Below are positions 16,829 to 26,064 of a stretch of DNA of 48,146 nt, piece after piece (positions within the stretch are counted from its first letter, which is position 1; each line of letters opens with the position of its first letter). Both the position numbers and the translations under genes were made by a program. The stretch is from the NCBI GenBank assembly GCA_945860605.1, contig CAMAQL010000007.1, positions 1 to 48,146 of the forward strand, read 5' to 3'. The notes under the pieces are model-generated. The model had not been told where the DNA came from, did no database searches, and worked only from the letters and a program-made list of their open reading frames with translations. The stretch comes from Chitinophaga pinensis. GTDB lineage: Bacteria > Bacteroidota > Bacteroidia > Chitinophagales > Chitinophagaceae.

Positions 16829-18742
16829 TTATTGAATCAAATTATGAAAGAATCGAGTGATGGCAAGATCATTAAACCATATTAGGAATAACAATACGAT
16901 ACTCAACACCATAAATAAAATATAATACCCTACTTGACCACTCTGTATTAAACGTGTTTGTCTTGCCCCGTACTGCACTATTTTCCCGGTGCCATTTACA
17001 AAGCCATCAATGACATTTTTCTCTATGACTTCTTTTAAGAAGCCAGCAAAACGATTCAATGGTTGCACAATTGCCTTTTCGTATAATTCGTCCACCAACC
17101 ACTTATTGTATAAAAATTTACCCAATGCTGTTTGTGGTTCTCCGTCTGCTTGTTTACTGTATTTGCTAATTGCAATCAATAAAGCCAATAATGCAATCGT
17201 AACAGAGCTTCCCATTAATATCCACTCTGTGGTATGAGATAAATGCAAGGCATGTTCTGCTCCAATGATGCTGGACAAATGCTGTCCTAACCAATGATGG
17301 CCGCCTAGTATTTCTGGCACACCCATTGCACCTCCAAAGGCACTTAAAACAGCTAATATAATTAATGGGATAGTCATGCTTACAGGGCTTTCATGTAGAT
17401 GACTTGCTTGTGCTTCCGTACCTCTAAATTGTCCCAAGAAAGTGGTTGCATATAAACGGAACATATAAAATGCAGTCATTGCTGCTCCAATCAATCCAAG
17501 GAACCAATAAATTGGATTTTTAGCGTAAGCCGCTGCTAAGATTTCGTCTTTAGAGAAGAACCCACTAAAAGGAGGTACTCCAGCAATAGCAATACATCCT
17601 ATTAAGAAAGTGATATGTGTAATAGGTAATTTGGATTTCAATCCACCCATCTTACGAATATCTTGTTCATGATGCATGGCGTGAATCACAGACCCTGCAG
17701 CCAAGAATAACAATGCTTTAAAGAAAGCGTGGGTGATCACATGAAATACGGCACCCGAATAAGCACCTACACCTAGGCCAAGAAACATATAACCCAATTG
17801 ACTCACTGTGGAGTATGCCAATACTTTTTTAATATCATTTTGTTTGATCGCAATCGTAGCAGCTAATAAAGCAGTACTAATACCAATAATCGCGACCACT
17901 GTTTGTGCAATTTCACTATGAGTATAAAAAATATTTGTTCTAGTGATCATATAAATACCTGCAGTCACCATCGTTGCAGCATGGATCAAAGCAGAAACTG
18001 GTGTTGGACCAGCCATCGCATCAGGAAGCCATGTATACAAAGGAATTTGAGCACTCTTACCCATTGCTCCAACAAATAATAATAAAGTGATTGCGGTAAT
18101 ATCCGTACTAGATAATTTTGCTAAACTTTCTGCAGTTAAAACTTCTCCGTAACTCACTGTGCCTAATCTCACAATCAACCAGAAGATGGCTAATAAAAAG
18201 CCTAAGTCACCAATTCTGTTCATAATGAATGCTTTCTTAGCAGCATTATTATAAGTTGTATTTGTAAACCAATACCCAATTAATAAATAAGAACAAAGTC
18301 CTACACCCTCCCATCCAATAAACATAATCACATAATTATCTCCCAATACCAATAAAAGCATAGAGAAGATAAATAAGTTTAAATAGGCAAAATAGCGCGC
18401 ATAATGGGGTGCCGTCTCCTCATGCATATAGGCCGTAGAATATAAGTGAATCAATGTGCCCACACCCGTGATCACTAATAAAAATAAACTTGACAAGGCA
18501 TCCACTCTAAAGTCAAAAGGAATTTTGACAGTATTGGTATTGATGAAATCAAAATAATGCACCACGATTGCACCTTGATCTTGCACATTCCAGAAGGCCA
18601 ACAAACTAAAAATAAAAGAAGCAAAAACATACCCAGTAGCTTGTGTTGCAATGGTTTTTTTACTCCAAATATTACGACCTAAACCGTTGAGTAAAAATCC
18701 AGCTAAGGGCCATAAAACGATCAATCCTATTATTGTTTTCAT
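16829..18742 (-). CDS. nuoL: NADH-quinone oxidoreductase subunit L
   Basis: NuoL is the distal proton-pumping subunit of complex I. The 637-residue protein includes FIGWEGVGLCSYLLIGYW (around 141-158), GKSAQIPLYTWLPDAMAGPTP-type sequence (around 228-250), DIKKVLAYSTVSQLGYMFLG (around 305-325), and a C-terminal extension with the long lateral helix and the final anchoring helix (YILFMVLSIVLLFLIWF). The extension, including KFLYNKWLVDELYEKAIVQP, distinguishes it from NuoM and NuoN. Gaps to nuoK and nuoM are 10 and 13 bases. Confidence 0.98.
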   Translation of the reverse strand: MKTIIGLIVLWPLAGFLLNGLGRNIWSKKTIATQATGYVFASFIFSLLAFWNVQDQGAIVVHYFDFINTNTVKIPFDFRVDALSSLFLLVITGVGTLIHLYSTAYMHEETAPHYARYFAYLNLFIFSMLLLVLGDNYVIMFIGWEGVGLCSYLLIGYWFTNTTYNNAAKKAFIMNRIGDLGFLLAIFWLIVRLGTVSYGEVLTAESLAKLSSTDITAITLLLFVGAMGKSAQIPLYTWLPDAMAGPTPVSALIHAATMVTAGIYMITRTNIFYTHSEIAQTVVAIIGISTALLAATIAIKQNDIKKVLAYSTVSQLGYMFLGLGVGAYSGAVFHVITHAFFKALLFLAAGSVIHAMHHEQDIRKMGGLKSKLPITHITFLIGCIAIAGVPPFSGFFSKDEILAAAYAKNPIYWFLGLIGAAMTAFYMFRLYATTFLGQFRGTEAQASHLHESPVSMTIPLIILAVLSAFGGAMGVPEILGGHHWLGQHLSSIIGAEHALHLSHTTEWILMGSSVTIALLALLIAISKYSKQADGEPQTALGKFLYNKWLVDELYEKAIVQPLNRFAGFLKEVIEKNVIDGFVNGTGKIVQYGARQTRLIQSGQVGYYILFMVLSIVLLFLIWFNDLAITRFFHNLIQ

Positions 18743-18752
18743 GTGGAATGAA

Positions 18753-19088
18753 TTAATTCTTTAATCTGTTTAAGAAATTGATGTCTACAGAATGTGTATT
18801 GCGATACATCATTACAATGATGGCCAATCCAACACTCACTTCTGCCGCAGCGACCACCATAATGAAGAATACAAAAATTTGTGCATCAATACCTGCTGTG
18901 GTATTGGCTGCGCTTTGCAAAGCCGCTCCGTGGTACATTTTTGAAAATGCCACTAATAATAAGTTCACTGCGTTTAACATTAATTCAATACACATGAATA
19001 CGATGATGGCATTACGACGGGTCAATACCCCAACGACACCAATGCTAAACAAAGTCAAACATAAAATGATATAATACTGTATAGACAT
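18753..19088 (-). CDS. nuoK: NADH-quinone oxidoreductase subunit K
   Basis: This 111-residue protein has three membrane helices and matches NuoK, a small subunit of the complex I membrane arm. The conserved part is [21 protein letters not shown] (around 24-44), whose glutamate (ELMLN) is one of the two buried glutamates that take part in proton transfer, and a second is in [13 protein letters not shown] (around 82-94). The length is close to the usual 100-110. It lies between nuoJ and nuoL with gaps of 21 and 10 bases. Confidence 0.97.
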   Translation of the reverse strand: MSIQYYIILCLTLFSIGVVGVLTRRNAIIVFMCIELMLNAVNLLLVAFSKMYHGAALQSAANTTAGIDAQIFVFFIMVVAAAEVSVGLAIIVMMYRNTHSVDINFLNRLKN

Positions 19089-19109
19089 CTCTAATGATTT
19101 TATTTATGA

Positions 19110-19610
19110 TTATTTTTTTCCAATGATGACTGCGCCAACCATCGCACTTAAGAATAAAACACTGCTTATCTCAAAAGGAATCACATAGTCAGTAAACAAT
19201 GCTTGCCCTAATGGGTGAATTAAACCAATGCTGCCCTCTTTTAATAAAACTTGCTTGTCTTGAATTTGAGTCGTCTGTTTCACCACTGCAATCAATAAAG
19301 TAAGTAAACTACCAGCTGCTACTACACCAGTTAATTTCACCAATAATTGCTTTTGTGGTTCTGCATCTTTTTTGATATTCATTAACATGATCACAAATAA
19401 GAACAATACCATAATAGCACCCGCGTATACAATGATATTGACAATGGCTAAAAATTGCGCATTCAATAAAATATAGTGCCCAGAAATTGCAAAGAATACT
19501 AAGATCAACCACAATACACTATGTATTGGATTCTTACTAATTAATACCATTGTAGCACTTACAATTGCAAATGCAGATAATAGATAAAATAAAACGTCTA
19601 CTGTACTCAT
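19110..19610 (-). CDS. nuoJ: NADH-quinone oxidoreductase subunit J
   Basis: The 166-residue protein has five membrane helices. The third helix region, IVYAGAIMVLFLFVIMLMNI (around 60-79), is the NuoJ signature and contains the pi-bulge helix that links quinone reduction to proton movement. The last helix (FEISSVLFLSAMVGAVIIGKK) ends the protein. It lies between nuoI and nuoK in the complex I operon, 8 bases after nuoI. Length agrees with the family (about 160-200). Confidence 0.97.
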   Translation of the reverse strand: MSTVDVLFYLLSAFAIVSATMVLISKNPIHSVLWLILVFFAISGHYILLNAQFLAIVNIIVYAGAIMVLFLFVIMLMNIKKDAEPQKQLLVKLTGVVAAGSLLTLLIAVVKQTTQIQDKQVLLKEGSIGLIHPLGQALFTDYVIPFEISSVLFLSAMVGAVIIGKK

Positions 19611-19618
19611 AGTATTGG

Positions 19619-20155
19619 TTATGCTTCTACTCCTCTTGCCAAAGCTAAATCACTTGCTTCGGTCATTGGATTTGGGATTAATAAATCGGGTTTGCCATAA
19701 ATAAATCCTTTACGGGTGTAATTTGCAGGGGCAAATGTTTCACTTAAATAAATGGCATCTTTTGGACAAGCTTCTTCACATAAGCCACAGAAAATACAAC
19801 GCAACATATTGATTTCATATTTTGCAGCATACTTCTCTTCTCTATATAAATGCTCTTCTCCTATTTCACGCTCTGCAGCTTCCATTGTAATGGCTTCTGC
19901 AGGACAAGCCACTGCACATAAACCACATGCTGTACAACGCTCCCTTCCCTCTTCGTCTCTATTTAATACATGCAGACCTCTAAATACAGGACTGAATGCG
20001 CGCTTCTCTTCGGGATAACGTGTAGTCGGTTGTTTTTTAAACATATGACTAAAAGTGATGAACATCCCTTTAATGATATTAATCAAATACAAGCGCTCCC
20101 AAAAGGTCATGGGATCTCTGCTTACGGCTTGTGCTTTGTTGGTTAATGGTTGCAT
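19619..20155 (-). CDS. nuoI: NADH-quinone oxidoreductase subunit I (two 4Fe-4S clusters)
   Basis: NuoI carries clusters N6a and N6b, which pass electrons from the peripheral arm toward cluster N2 in NuoB. In the 178-residue product both ferredoxin motifs are intact: Cys74, Cys77, Cys80, Cys84 (CTACGLCAVACP) and Cys120, Cys123, Cys126, Cys130 (CIFCGLCEEACP). I start at the ATG at 20155; an upstream in-frame TTG at 20167 would add four residues. The gap to nuoH is 25 bases, to nuoJ 8 bases. Confidence 0.97.
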   Translation of the reverse strand: MQPLTNKAQAVSRDPMTFWERLYLINIIKGMFITFSHMFKKQPTTRYPEEKRAFSPVFRGLHVLNRDEEGRERCTACGLCAVACPAEAITMEAAEREIGEEHLYREEKYAAKYEINMLRCIFCGLCEEACPKDAIYLSETFAPANYTRKGFIYGKPDLLIPNPMTEASDLALARGVEA

Positions 20156-20180
20156 GTCTTTATACAATGATTTAAAAAAA

Positions 20181-21224
20181 TTATAAGTTAGCTAGGATTA
20201 AAGCACCCGTAATTAATAAATTAAAAAGCGCCAATGGAATCATCGTCTTCCATCCTAAGTTCATTAATTGATCATACCTGAAACGCGGGATGGTCCAGCG
20301 AATCCACATGAATAAGAAAACGAATAAAACGATTTTAATTAACAGCGTCCCTACACCAATCATCGCTGCAATATTAGGCGCCACTGTGGACTCATCAAAG
20401 AATGGCAAATCGTAACCACCAAAATACATCGACGCCATAATAGCGCTACTCATAATCATATTGATATATTCTGCAAACAAATAGAAGCCCAATTTCATAG
20501 AAGAATATTCCTGGTGGTATCCAAAGTTCAATTCATTCTCTGCCTCGGGTAAATCAAATGGTGTTCTATTACATTCTGCCAATGCTGCAATGAAAAATAA
20601 TAAAAAGCCCAAAGGTTGATACACAATATTCCACCAGTTGCCTTGTATTTGTTGTTCTACAATGGTCTTTAAACTTAATGACCCCGTGGTCATTAATAAA
20701 GCAATCAAGGCTAGGCCCATCGCTAATTCATAGCTAATGGCTTGTGATGCTGCTCTTAAAGAGGACATCAATGAAAACTTATTATTAGATGCCCATCCAC
20801 CAATCATAATACCATATACTCCCATACTCACTACTGCAAAAACATACAAAATACCAATATTGATATCTGCAATTTGTAAGGCGATTTTCCGACCAAATAA
20901 TTCAATATCAGAACCCCAAGGAATCACAGCACAAGTCATTAAACTAGCAGTCATTGCTAATGCTGGACCCAAAATAAATAACCACTTGTTGGCTGCTGTT
21001 GGAATGATCTCTTCTTTCATGATCAATTTGATACCATCGGCTAGTGGTTGTAACAATCCAAAAGGACCAGCCCTATTAGGACCCGGACGATCTTGTAAAA
21101 TGGCAGCTACTTTTCTTTCTCCAAAAGTGGTATACAAAGCAATGCCTAGACTACCGAAAACAACCACGGCAATCAATATTAATTTTTCTATCACCAGCCC
21201 CCAATCAAATGCAAGAATTGTCAT
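20181..21224 (-). CDS. nuoH: NADH-quinone oxidoreductase subunit H
   Basis: NuoH forms much of the quinone-binding cavity and anchors the peripheral arm to the membrane. The 347-residue product has about eight membrane helices and the signatures ERKVAAILQDRPGPNRAGP (around 34-52) and ALAECNRTPFDLPEAENELN (around 220-240), both at the quinone entry path. I place the start at the ATG at 21224, giving MTILAFDWGLV; a longer frame from 21275 would overlap nuoG by 41 bases and add a non-conserved leader. Spacing to nuoG is then 10 bases. Confidence 0.97.
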   Translation of the reverse strand: MTILAFDWGLVIEKLILIAVVVFGSLGIALYTTFGERKVAAILQDRPGPNRAGPFGLLQPLADGIKLIMKEEIIPTAANKWLFILGPALAMTASLMTCAVIPWGSDIELFGRKIALQIADINIGILYVFAVVSMGVYGIMIGGWASNNKFSLMSSLRAASQAISYELAMGLALIALLMTTGSLSLKTIVEQQIQGNWWNIVYQPLGFLLFFIAALAECNRTPFDLPEAENELNFGYHQEYSSMKLGFYLFAEYINMIMSSAIMASMYFGGYDLPFFDESTVAPNIAAMIGVGTLLIKIVLFVFLFMWIRWTIPRFRYDQLMNLGWKTMIPLALFNLLITGALILANL

Positions 21225-21234
21225 GCTAATATAA

Positions 21235-22362
21235 TTATGCTTTATGAGTATTGTTTGTGTTAAATGTATCCCCACGAGAAGGTCCTTGAATTTGCCCTAA
21301 ATGAACATTCGGTTGATTCACTTCACTTTCATCATGAATGTCCATCAATAAATGTGGCGTTCTGCCATCATTCACTGCTGCGAAAATTTCTGTTGGTTTT
21401 GTCGTACCAATTTGACCCGCATAATGCCCTTGTGCAATTACAGACTGTCTGCTAATTTCACGAGGCCCTTCGATGATCCAATCTGCAGTTTCCTTTTTAT
21501 CAAAACGACAGGTATTACAAATCCATCCTGGTTTGCCATCTGGTGTATCTTCTATCTCTCCCCATTGGTCTTTTCTTGCAGTCACTCTATACACTTCGTC
21601 GCCTCTGTTCCATAAAGTCACTCTTCCAGAACAAGTTGGACAATCTCGGTGTGCATCCATTGGTTTTAAGAACCATACACGATTTTTAAATCGGAATGTT
21701 TTGTCCGTCAATGCACCCACCGGACATACATCAATCACGTTTCCTATAAATTCATTGTCTAAACTCTTTTCAATATGTGTGGCAATTTCTGCATGGTCGC
21801 CTCTGTCTAAAATCCCGTGTACTCTTTTATTCGTTAATTGATCTGCAGTGAATACACAACGATAACATAAGATACAACGCGTCATATGCAATTGTATATT
21901 CTTGCCTAAATCATGCTTTTCAAAAGTCCTTCTTTGAAATTCATAACGTGTTTCAGCTTTACCATGATCAAAACTTAAATCTTGTAAATGACATTCTCCA
22001 GCCTGATCACAAATAGGACAATCCAATGGGTGATTCAATAATAAAAACTCCACCACACCGGCTCTTGCATCCAATACTTTTTCACTTGTGATGTTTTTTA
22101 CTTCCATTCCGTCCATCACGGTGGTACGACAAGACGCAACTAACTTAGGCATTGGTCTTGGATCTTTCTCTGAACCTTTTGATACTTCTACCAAACAAGT
22201 TCTACACTTGCCACCACTGCCTTCCAATTTGCTATAAAAACACATCGCAGGTGGAGCAACTTGACCACCAATCAATCGTGCAGCTTGTAACACTGTCGTT
22301 CCTGCTGGAACTTCAATGGTAATGTTGTCGATTGTTACTTTAAATAAATTTTGTTCGCTCAT
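21235..22362 (-). CDS. nuoG: NADH-quinone oxidoreductase subunit G, short form
   Basis: The 375-residue protein keeps the iron-sulfur part of NuoG. Visible sites are Cys41, Cys53, Cys56, Cys78 (2Fe-2S N1b); His111, Cys115, Cys118, Cys124 (N5); Cys163, Cys166, Cys169, Cys213 (N4); plus a further CPTC/CNTC set, Cys241, Cys244, Cys282, Cys285, where other species place N7. The large molybdopterin-oxidoreductase-like domain (E. coli NuoG is about 900 residues) is absent, and residues 300-375 look unstructured. There is no frameshift and nuoH follows at once, so this is a genuine short form, as known in several Bacteroidota. Electrons should still flow N1b-N4-N5 from NuoF toward NuoI. Confidence 0.93.
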   Translation of the reverse strand: MSEQNLFKVTIDNITIEVPAGTTVLQAARLIGGQVAPPAMCFYSKLEGSGGKCRTCLVEVSKGSEKDPRPMPKLVASCRTTVMDGMEVKNITSEKVLDARAGVVEFLLLNHPLDCPICDQAGECHLQDLSFDHGKAETRYEFQRRTFEKHDLGKNIQLHMTRCILCYRCVFTADQLTNKRVHGILDRGDHAEIATHIEKSLDNEFIGNVIDVCPVGALTDKTFRFKNRVWFLKPMDAHRDCPTCSGRVTLWNRGDEVYRVTARKDQWGEIEDTPDGKPGWICNTCRFDKKETADWIIEGPREISRQSVIAQGHYAGQIGTTKPTEIFAAVNDGRTPHLLMDIHDESEVNQPNVHLGQIQGPSRGDTFNTNNTHKA

Positions 22363-22378
22363 AGTTTATATTTCTATG

Positions 22379-23731
22379 TTATGCAGGTACATGAATTGGA
22401 TCTGCATAGTGTTGTAAACCGAAATTGCTTGTTTGTGATAAAACTGGGTTATTGATATGCCACTCAAATTCATCACGGAAATGACGAATAGCCGCAGCAA
22501 CAGGCCATGCAGCTGCATCACCTAATGGACAAATGGTATTCCCTTCTATCTTTCTTTGAATATCCCATAATAAATCAATGTCTGCTATGGTACCATGCCC
22601 ATGTTCAATCTTGTGTAATATTTTTTCCATCCAGCCTGTGCCTTCTCTGCATGGAGAACATTGACCGCAACTTTCATGACGGTAAAAACGAGCTAAGGTC
22701 AATGTGTTCTTTACAATACATTGATCCTCGTCTAATACAATGAACCCACCAGAACCTAACATAGAGCCTGTTGCAAATCCCCCATCACTTAAACTTTCGT
22801 AGTTCATGTAACGTGTTTCGCCAGTCGCTGTTTTTAATAATAAATTAGCAGGTAAAATTGGCACAGAGGATCCTCCTGGGATACATGCTTTTAATTGCTT
22901 GCCGCCTTTAATGCCTCCGCAATATTCATCGCTATAAATAAATTCTTCTACCGAGATGGTCATATCAATTTCATACACCCCAGGCTTATTTATATTACCA
23001 CATGCAGAAATTAATTTTGTTCCTGTGGATCTTCCAACTCCAATCTTTGCATATTCCTCGCCACCCATATTAATAATGGGCACAATCGCTGCCAATGTCT
23101 CTACATTGTTCACCACGGTTGGACGTTGCCATACACCTTGTATTGCCGGGAAAGGAGGCTTGATACGTGGGTTGCCACGCTTGCCTTCTAAAGACTCAAT
23201 CAATGCAGTTTCCTCTCCACAGATATATGCCCCTGCACCACGATGTACATAAATATTACATTCAAATCCTGTTCCTAAAATATTTTTTCCTAGCCAACCA
23301 TTTGCTTTTGCTTCATTGATGGCTTCCTCTAAAATATCCGTAATCCAAGCATACTCTCCTCTGATATAAATGTAAGTATCATTAGCACCTAAAGCAAAAC
23401 TTGACACAATCAATCCTTCCAATAATAAATGCGGTAAAAATTCCATCAAGTAACGATCCTTAAATGTGCCTGGCTCGCTTTCGTCTGCATTACAAACCAA
23501 GTGACGTGGCACACCTTCTGGCTTTGCAATAAAACTCCATTTCATACCTGTTGGGAAACCTGCACCACCTCTTCCTCTTAATCCGCTTTTCTTGACCTCC
23601 TCCACAATAGATTCGGGATTCATTTCCTTCAAAGCTTTTTCTACACTACGGTAACCGCCCTCACGACGATATACTTCGTAACCGCGGATCCCCGGTACAT
23701 TTGCTTTATCTAGTAATAGTTTTATACCCAT
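22379..23731 (-). CDS. nuoF: NADH-quinone oxidoreductase subunit F (NADH/FMN binding)
   Basis: NuoF oxidises NADH via FMN and hands electrons to cluster N3. The 450-residue protein shows the glycine-rich FMN/NADH region SGLRGRGGAGFPTGMKW (around 50-66), NADESEPGTFKDR (around 81-93), RGAGAYICGEETALIESLEG (around 163-182) and the N3 motif CGQCSPCREG with a fourth cysteine in ICPLGDAAAWP. All key residues appear intact. It lies between nuoE and nuoG, 28 and 16 bases away. Confidence 0.98.
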   Translation of the reverse strand: MGIKLLLDKANVPGIRGYEVYRREGGYRSVEKALKEMNPESIVEEVKKSGLRGRGGAGFPTGMKWSFIAKPEGVPRHLVCNADESEPGTFKDRYLMEFLPHLLLEGLIVSSFALGANDTYIYIRGEYAWITDILEEAINEAKANGWLGKNILGTGFECNIYVHRGAGAYICGEETALIESLEGKRGNPRIKPPFPAIQGVWQRPTVVNNVETLAAIVPIINMGGEEYAKIGVGRSTGTKLISACGNINKPGVYEIDMTISVEEFIYSDEYCGGIKGGKQLKACIPGGSSVPILPANLLLKTATGETRYMNYESLSDGGFATGSMLGSGGFIVLDEDQCIVKNTLTLARFYRHESCGQCSPCREGTGWMEKILHKIEHGHGTIADIDLLWDIQRKIEGNTICPLGDAAAWPVAAAIRHFRDEFEWHINNPVLSQTSNFGLQHYADPIHVPA

Positions 23732-23759
23732 TTGAATATTTTTAACGCGTTTAGTGATT

Positions 23760-24257
23760 TTATTTTGTTACAGTTGCTCTGTATTCAGCAATAATACTGT
23801 CTACCTTTTCTTTGGTTAAATGTTCTCTAAAAATCTTACCCACTTGCATCATTGGTGCGTATCCACAAGCACCAAGACATTCTACTAATTTTAAAGTGAA
23901 CACACCATCTTGAGTGGTCTCTCCTGGCTTGATGGCTAATTGTTGTTGGATATAAGCAATGATGTCATCTGATCCACTTATCATACAAGGACCTGTTTGA
24001 CATACTTCAAAAATGAATTTTCCAACAGGCTTTAAATTAAACATGCTGTAAAAGCTTGCTACTTCATACACTTCGATCGGCTCAATATGTAATAAACTAG
24101 CAACGTAGTCCATTAACTCAGTAGGCAACCAGCCATCGAAACTGTCTTGTGCAAGATGCAAGGCAGGCAACAATGCACTTTTTTGTTTCCCTTCCGGATA
24201 ATGTGCTACCAAGCGATTCAGCTCGGTCATTTGTGTTTCATTAAAAGTATAGGTCAT
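23760..24257 (-). CDS. nuoE: NADH-quinone oxidoreductase subunit E (2Fe-2S)
   Basis: The 165-residue protein is the thioredoxin-like 2Fe-2S subunit of the NADH dehydrogenase module. The four ligands of cluster N1a are Cys86 and Cys91 (CQTGPC) and Cys127 and Cys131 (CLGAC), in the expected spacing. The N-terminal helical part contains KQKSALLPALHLAQDSFDGW, a family signature. It follows nuoD by 21 bases and precedes nuoF by 28. Confidence 0.97.
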   Translation of the reverse strand: MTYTFNETQMTELNRLVAHYPEGKQKSALLPALHLAQDSFDGWLPTELMDYVASLLHIEPIEVYEVASFYSMFNLKPVGKFIFEVCQTGPCMISGSDDIIAYIQQQLAIKPGETTQDGVFTLKLVECLGACGYAPMMQVGKIFREHLTKEKVDSIIAEYRATVTK

Positions 24258-24278
24258 ATCGAAAATTTCTTTTTTATT

Positions 24279-25502
24279 TTATGCGTCTAATTCTCCAGCA
24301 ATTAAATTCAAACTACTCATGGTCACCACGGCGTCACTTAACATGCCACCCTTAATTAATTCTGGATAGGCTTGATAGTAAATAAAACATGGTCTTCTAA
24401 AATGCAATCTAAACGGCGTTCTTCCACCATCACTGATTAAGTAAAAACCAAGTTCTCCATTACCCCCTTCTACTGGACAATAAATTTGACCTTTTGGCAA
24501 ATCTATCTCTCCCATGATAATTTTAAAATGCCAAATCAATGCTTCCATCTTTGTATACACATCTTCTTTTTTAGGAAGGTAGTATTCAGGCACATCCGCG
24601 TGGTAGACTTCTGCATCTGCTCCTTTAAAAGCTTGCACTTTTTCATAAGCTTGTTTGATGATAGAAATACTCTCCCACATTTCTGCATTACGCACTAAAA
24701 AACGATCATAGTTGTCGCCTGTTGTTCCAACAGGTACGGTGAAATTAAAATCCTGGTAGCTGCTATAAGGTTGGTGCACACGAACATCGTAGTCTACCCC
24801 TGCTGCTCTTAAATTTGGACCTGTAAATCCATAATTCATGGCACGCTCAGCACTGATACCACCCGTGCCTTGTGTACGCTCCATAAAAATTCTATTTCTT
24901 GTAAACAAGCTCTCAAATTCTTTAAGCACTTTTGGATATTCGTTTAGGAACTTCTCTAATTTTGTAAATGCAGTGTTGGTGAAATTTCTTTCAAAGCCAC
25001 CTATACGTCCCATATTCGTTGTCAATCTAGATCCGCAGATCTCTTCATAGATTTCATAAATCAATTCGCGATACTGCATCACATATAAAAATCCAGTGTA
25101 GGCGCCAGTATCCACACCCACAATAGAATTACAAATTAAGTGATCCGATATACGCGCTAATTCCATAATGATCACACGTAAATAATCGACACGTTTAGGT
25201 GTTTCTATCTGTAAGAATTTTTCACATGTAATATGCCATCCCATATTGTTGATAGGGCTACTACAGTAATTCAAACGATCGGTGATCGTTGTAATTTGAT
25301 ACAAGGGTCTTCTTTCTGCCAATTTCTCAAATGCACGGTGAATATAACCAACAGTTTGCTCAGATGAAACGACACGCTCACCGTCCACTTCCATGATATT
25401 TTGGAATACACCGTGTGTGGCAGGATGCGTAGGTCCAATATTTAAAGTGGTCGTGGTTTTCTCGATTGAGCCTTCTGGTAATGTAATGTGATTGTGTTCC
25501 AT
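24279..25502 (-). CDS. nuoD: NADH-quinone oxidoreductase subunit D
   Basis: NuoD is the 49-kDa-type subunit, related to NiFe-hydrogenase large subunits, and with NuoB forms the quinone-reduction site. The 407-residue protein starts with the conserved NIGPTHPATHGVFQNIMEVDGE (around 21-43), where the histidine loop contacts the quinone head group, and includes GYIHRAFEKLAE, NMGRIGGFER and PVEGGNGELGFYLISDGG. It is separate from nuoC, which is not always so in other bacteria. Spacing to nuoC is 34 bases, to nuoE 21. Confidence 0.98.
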   Translation of the reverse strand: MEHNHITLPEGSIEKTTTTLNIGPTHPATHGVFQNIMEVDGERVVSSEQTVGYIHRAFEKLAERRPLYQITTITDRLNYCSSPINNMGWHITCEKFLQIETPKRVDYLRVIIMELARISDHLICNSIVGVDTGAYTGFLYVMQYRELIYEIYEEICGSRLTTNMGRIGGFERNFTNTAFTKLEKFLNEYPKVLKEFESLFTRNRIFMERTQGTGGISAERAMNYGFTGPNLRAAGVDYDVRVHQPYSSYQDFNFTVPVGTTGDNYDRFLVRNAEMWESISIIKQAYEKVQAFKGADAEVYHADVPEYYLPKKEDVYTKMEALIWHFKIIMGEIDLPKGQIYCPVEGGNGELGFYLISDGGRTPFRLHFRRPCFIYYQAYPELIKGGMLSDAVVTMSSLNLIAGELDA

Positions 25503-25536
25503 TGTATATTTAGTTATACCTTGATTTTATAATTAA

Positions 25537-26043
25537 TTATCCTCTACCAAACATTTCGTCATCCTTGTCAATTCTTGTTTGATCCTCTAATGGAAATTCT
25601 TTTCTTAAAGGAAAATAATCCATCTCATCCACATTCAAAATGCGTTTCAAATTAGGATGACCTACAAAGTTGATACCAAAAAAATCATAGGTCTCACGCT
25701 CCATCCAATTAGCGGATTCAAATAATTTAGTGGCCGTATACACATCTGTATTTTCCAATGAAGTGCTTACAGAATAACGTAATCTAATATTCTCTTTTAA
25801 ATTATGCAGATGATACACCACCACTAATTCTGCTCCTTTTTGATTAGGATAATTGACTGCACAGATATCTGTTAAAAATATAAATTCTAAACTTGGCTCA
25901 TCATATAAAAATTGTAATACTTTCAAATTGATCTCCTTTGGAGATTCAAAAGAAAGCATACCATAACTAGTTGCAAATTGCGACACTTGATCGCCAAATT
26001 TTGCAATTAATTTTTCTTGAACTATTTCGTTACTTAACGACAT
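25537..26043 (-). CDS. nuoC: NADH-quinone oxidoreductase subunit C
   Basis: The 168-residue protein is the 30-kDa-type subunit of the complex I connecting module. Its signature ERETYDFFGINFVGHPNLKR (around 115-134) and the following DYFPLRKEFPLED match the NuoC family. It has no cofactor and acts structurally against NuoD. It lies between nuoB and nuoD with gaps of 21 and 34 bases. Confidence 0.97.
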   Translation of the reverse strand: MSLSNEIVQEKLIAKFGDQVSQFATSYGMLSFESPKEINLKVLQFLYDEPSLEFIFLTDICAVNYPNQKGAELVVVYHLHNLKENIRLRYSVSTSLENTDVYTATKLFESANWMERETYDFFGINFVGHPNLKRILNVDEMDYFPLRKEFPLEDQTRIDKDDEMFGRG

Positions 26044-26064
26044 ATTGTAAGAATTAAGTGTTGG

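Noticed and set aside
21225-21275. Longer nuoH start overlapping nuoG
   Set aside because: The added 17 residues are not NuoH-like, and the ATG at 21224 gives the usual N-terminus without overlap.
21235-22362. NuoG as a truncated pseudogene
   Set aside because: The frame is intact, all cluster ligands are present, nuoH follows directly, and short NuoG forms exist in this phylum.
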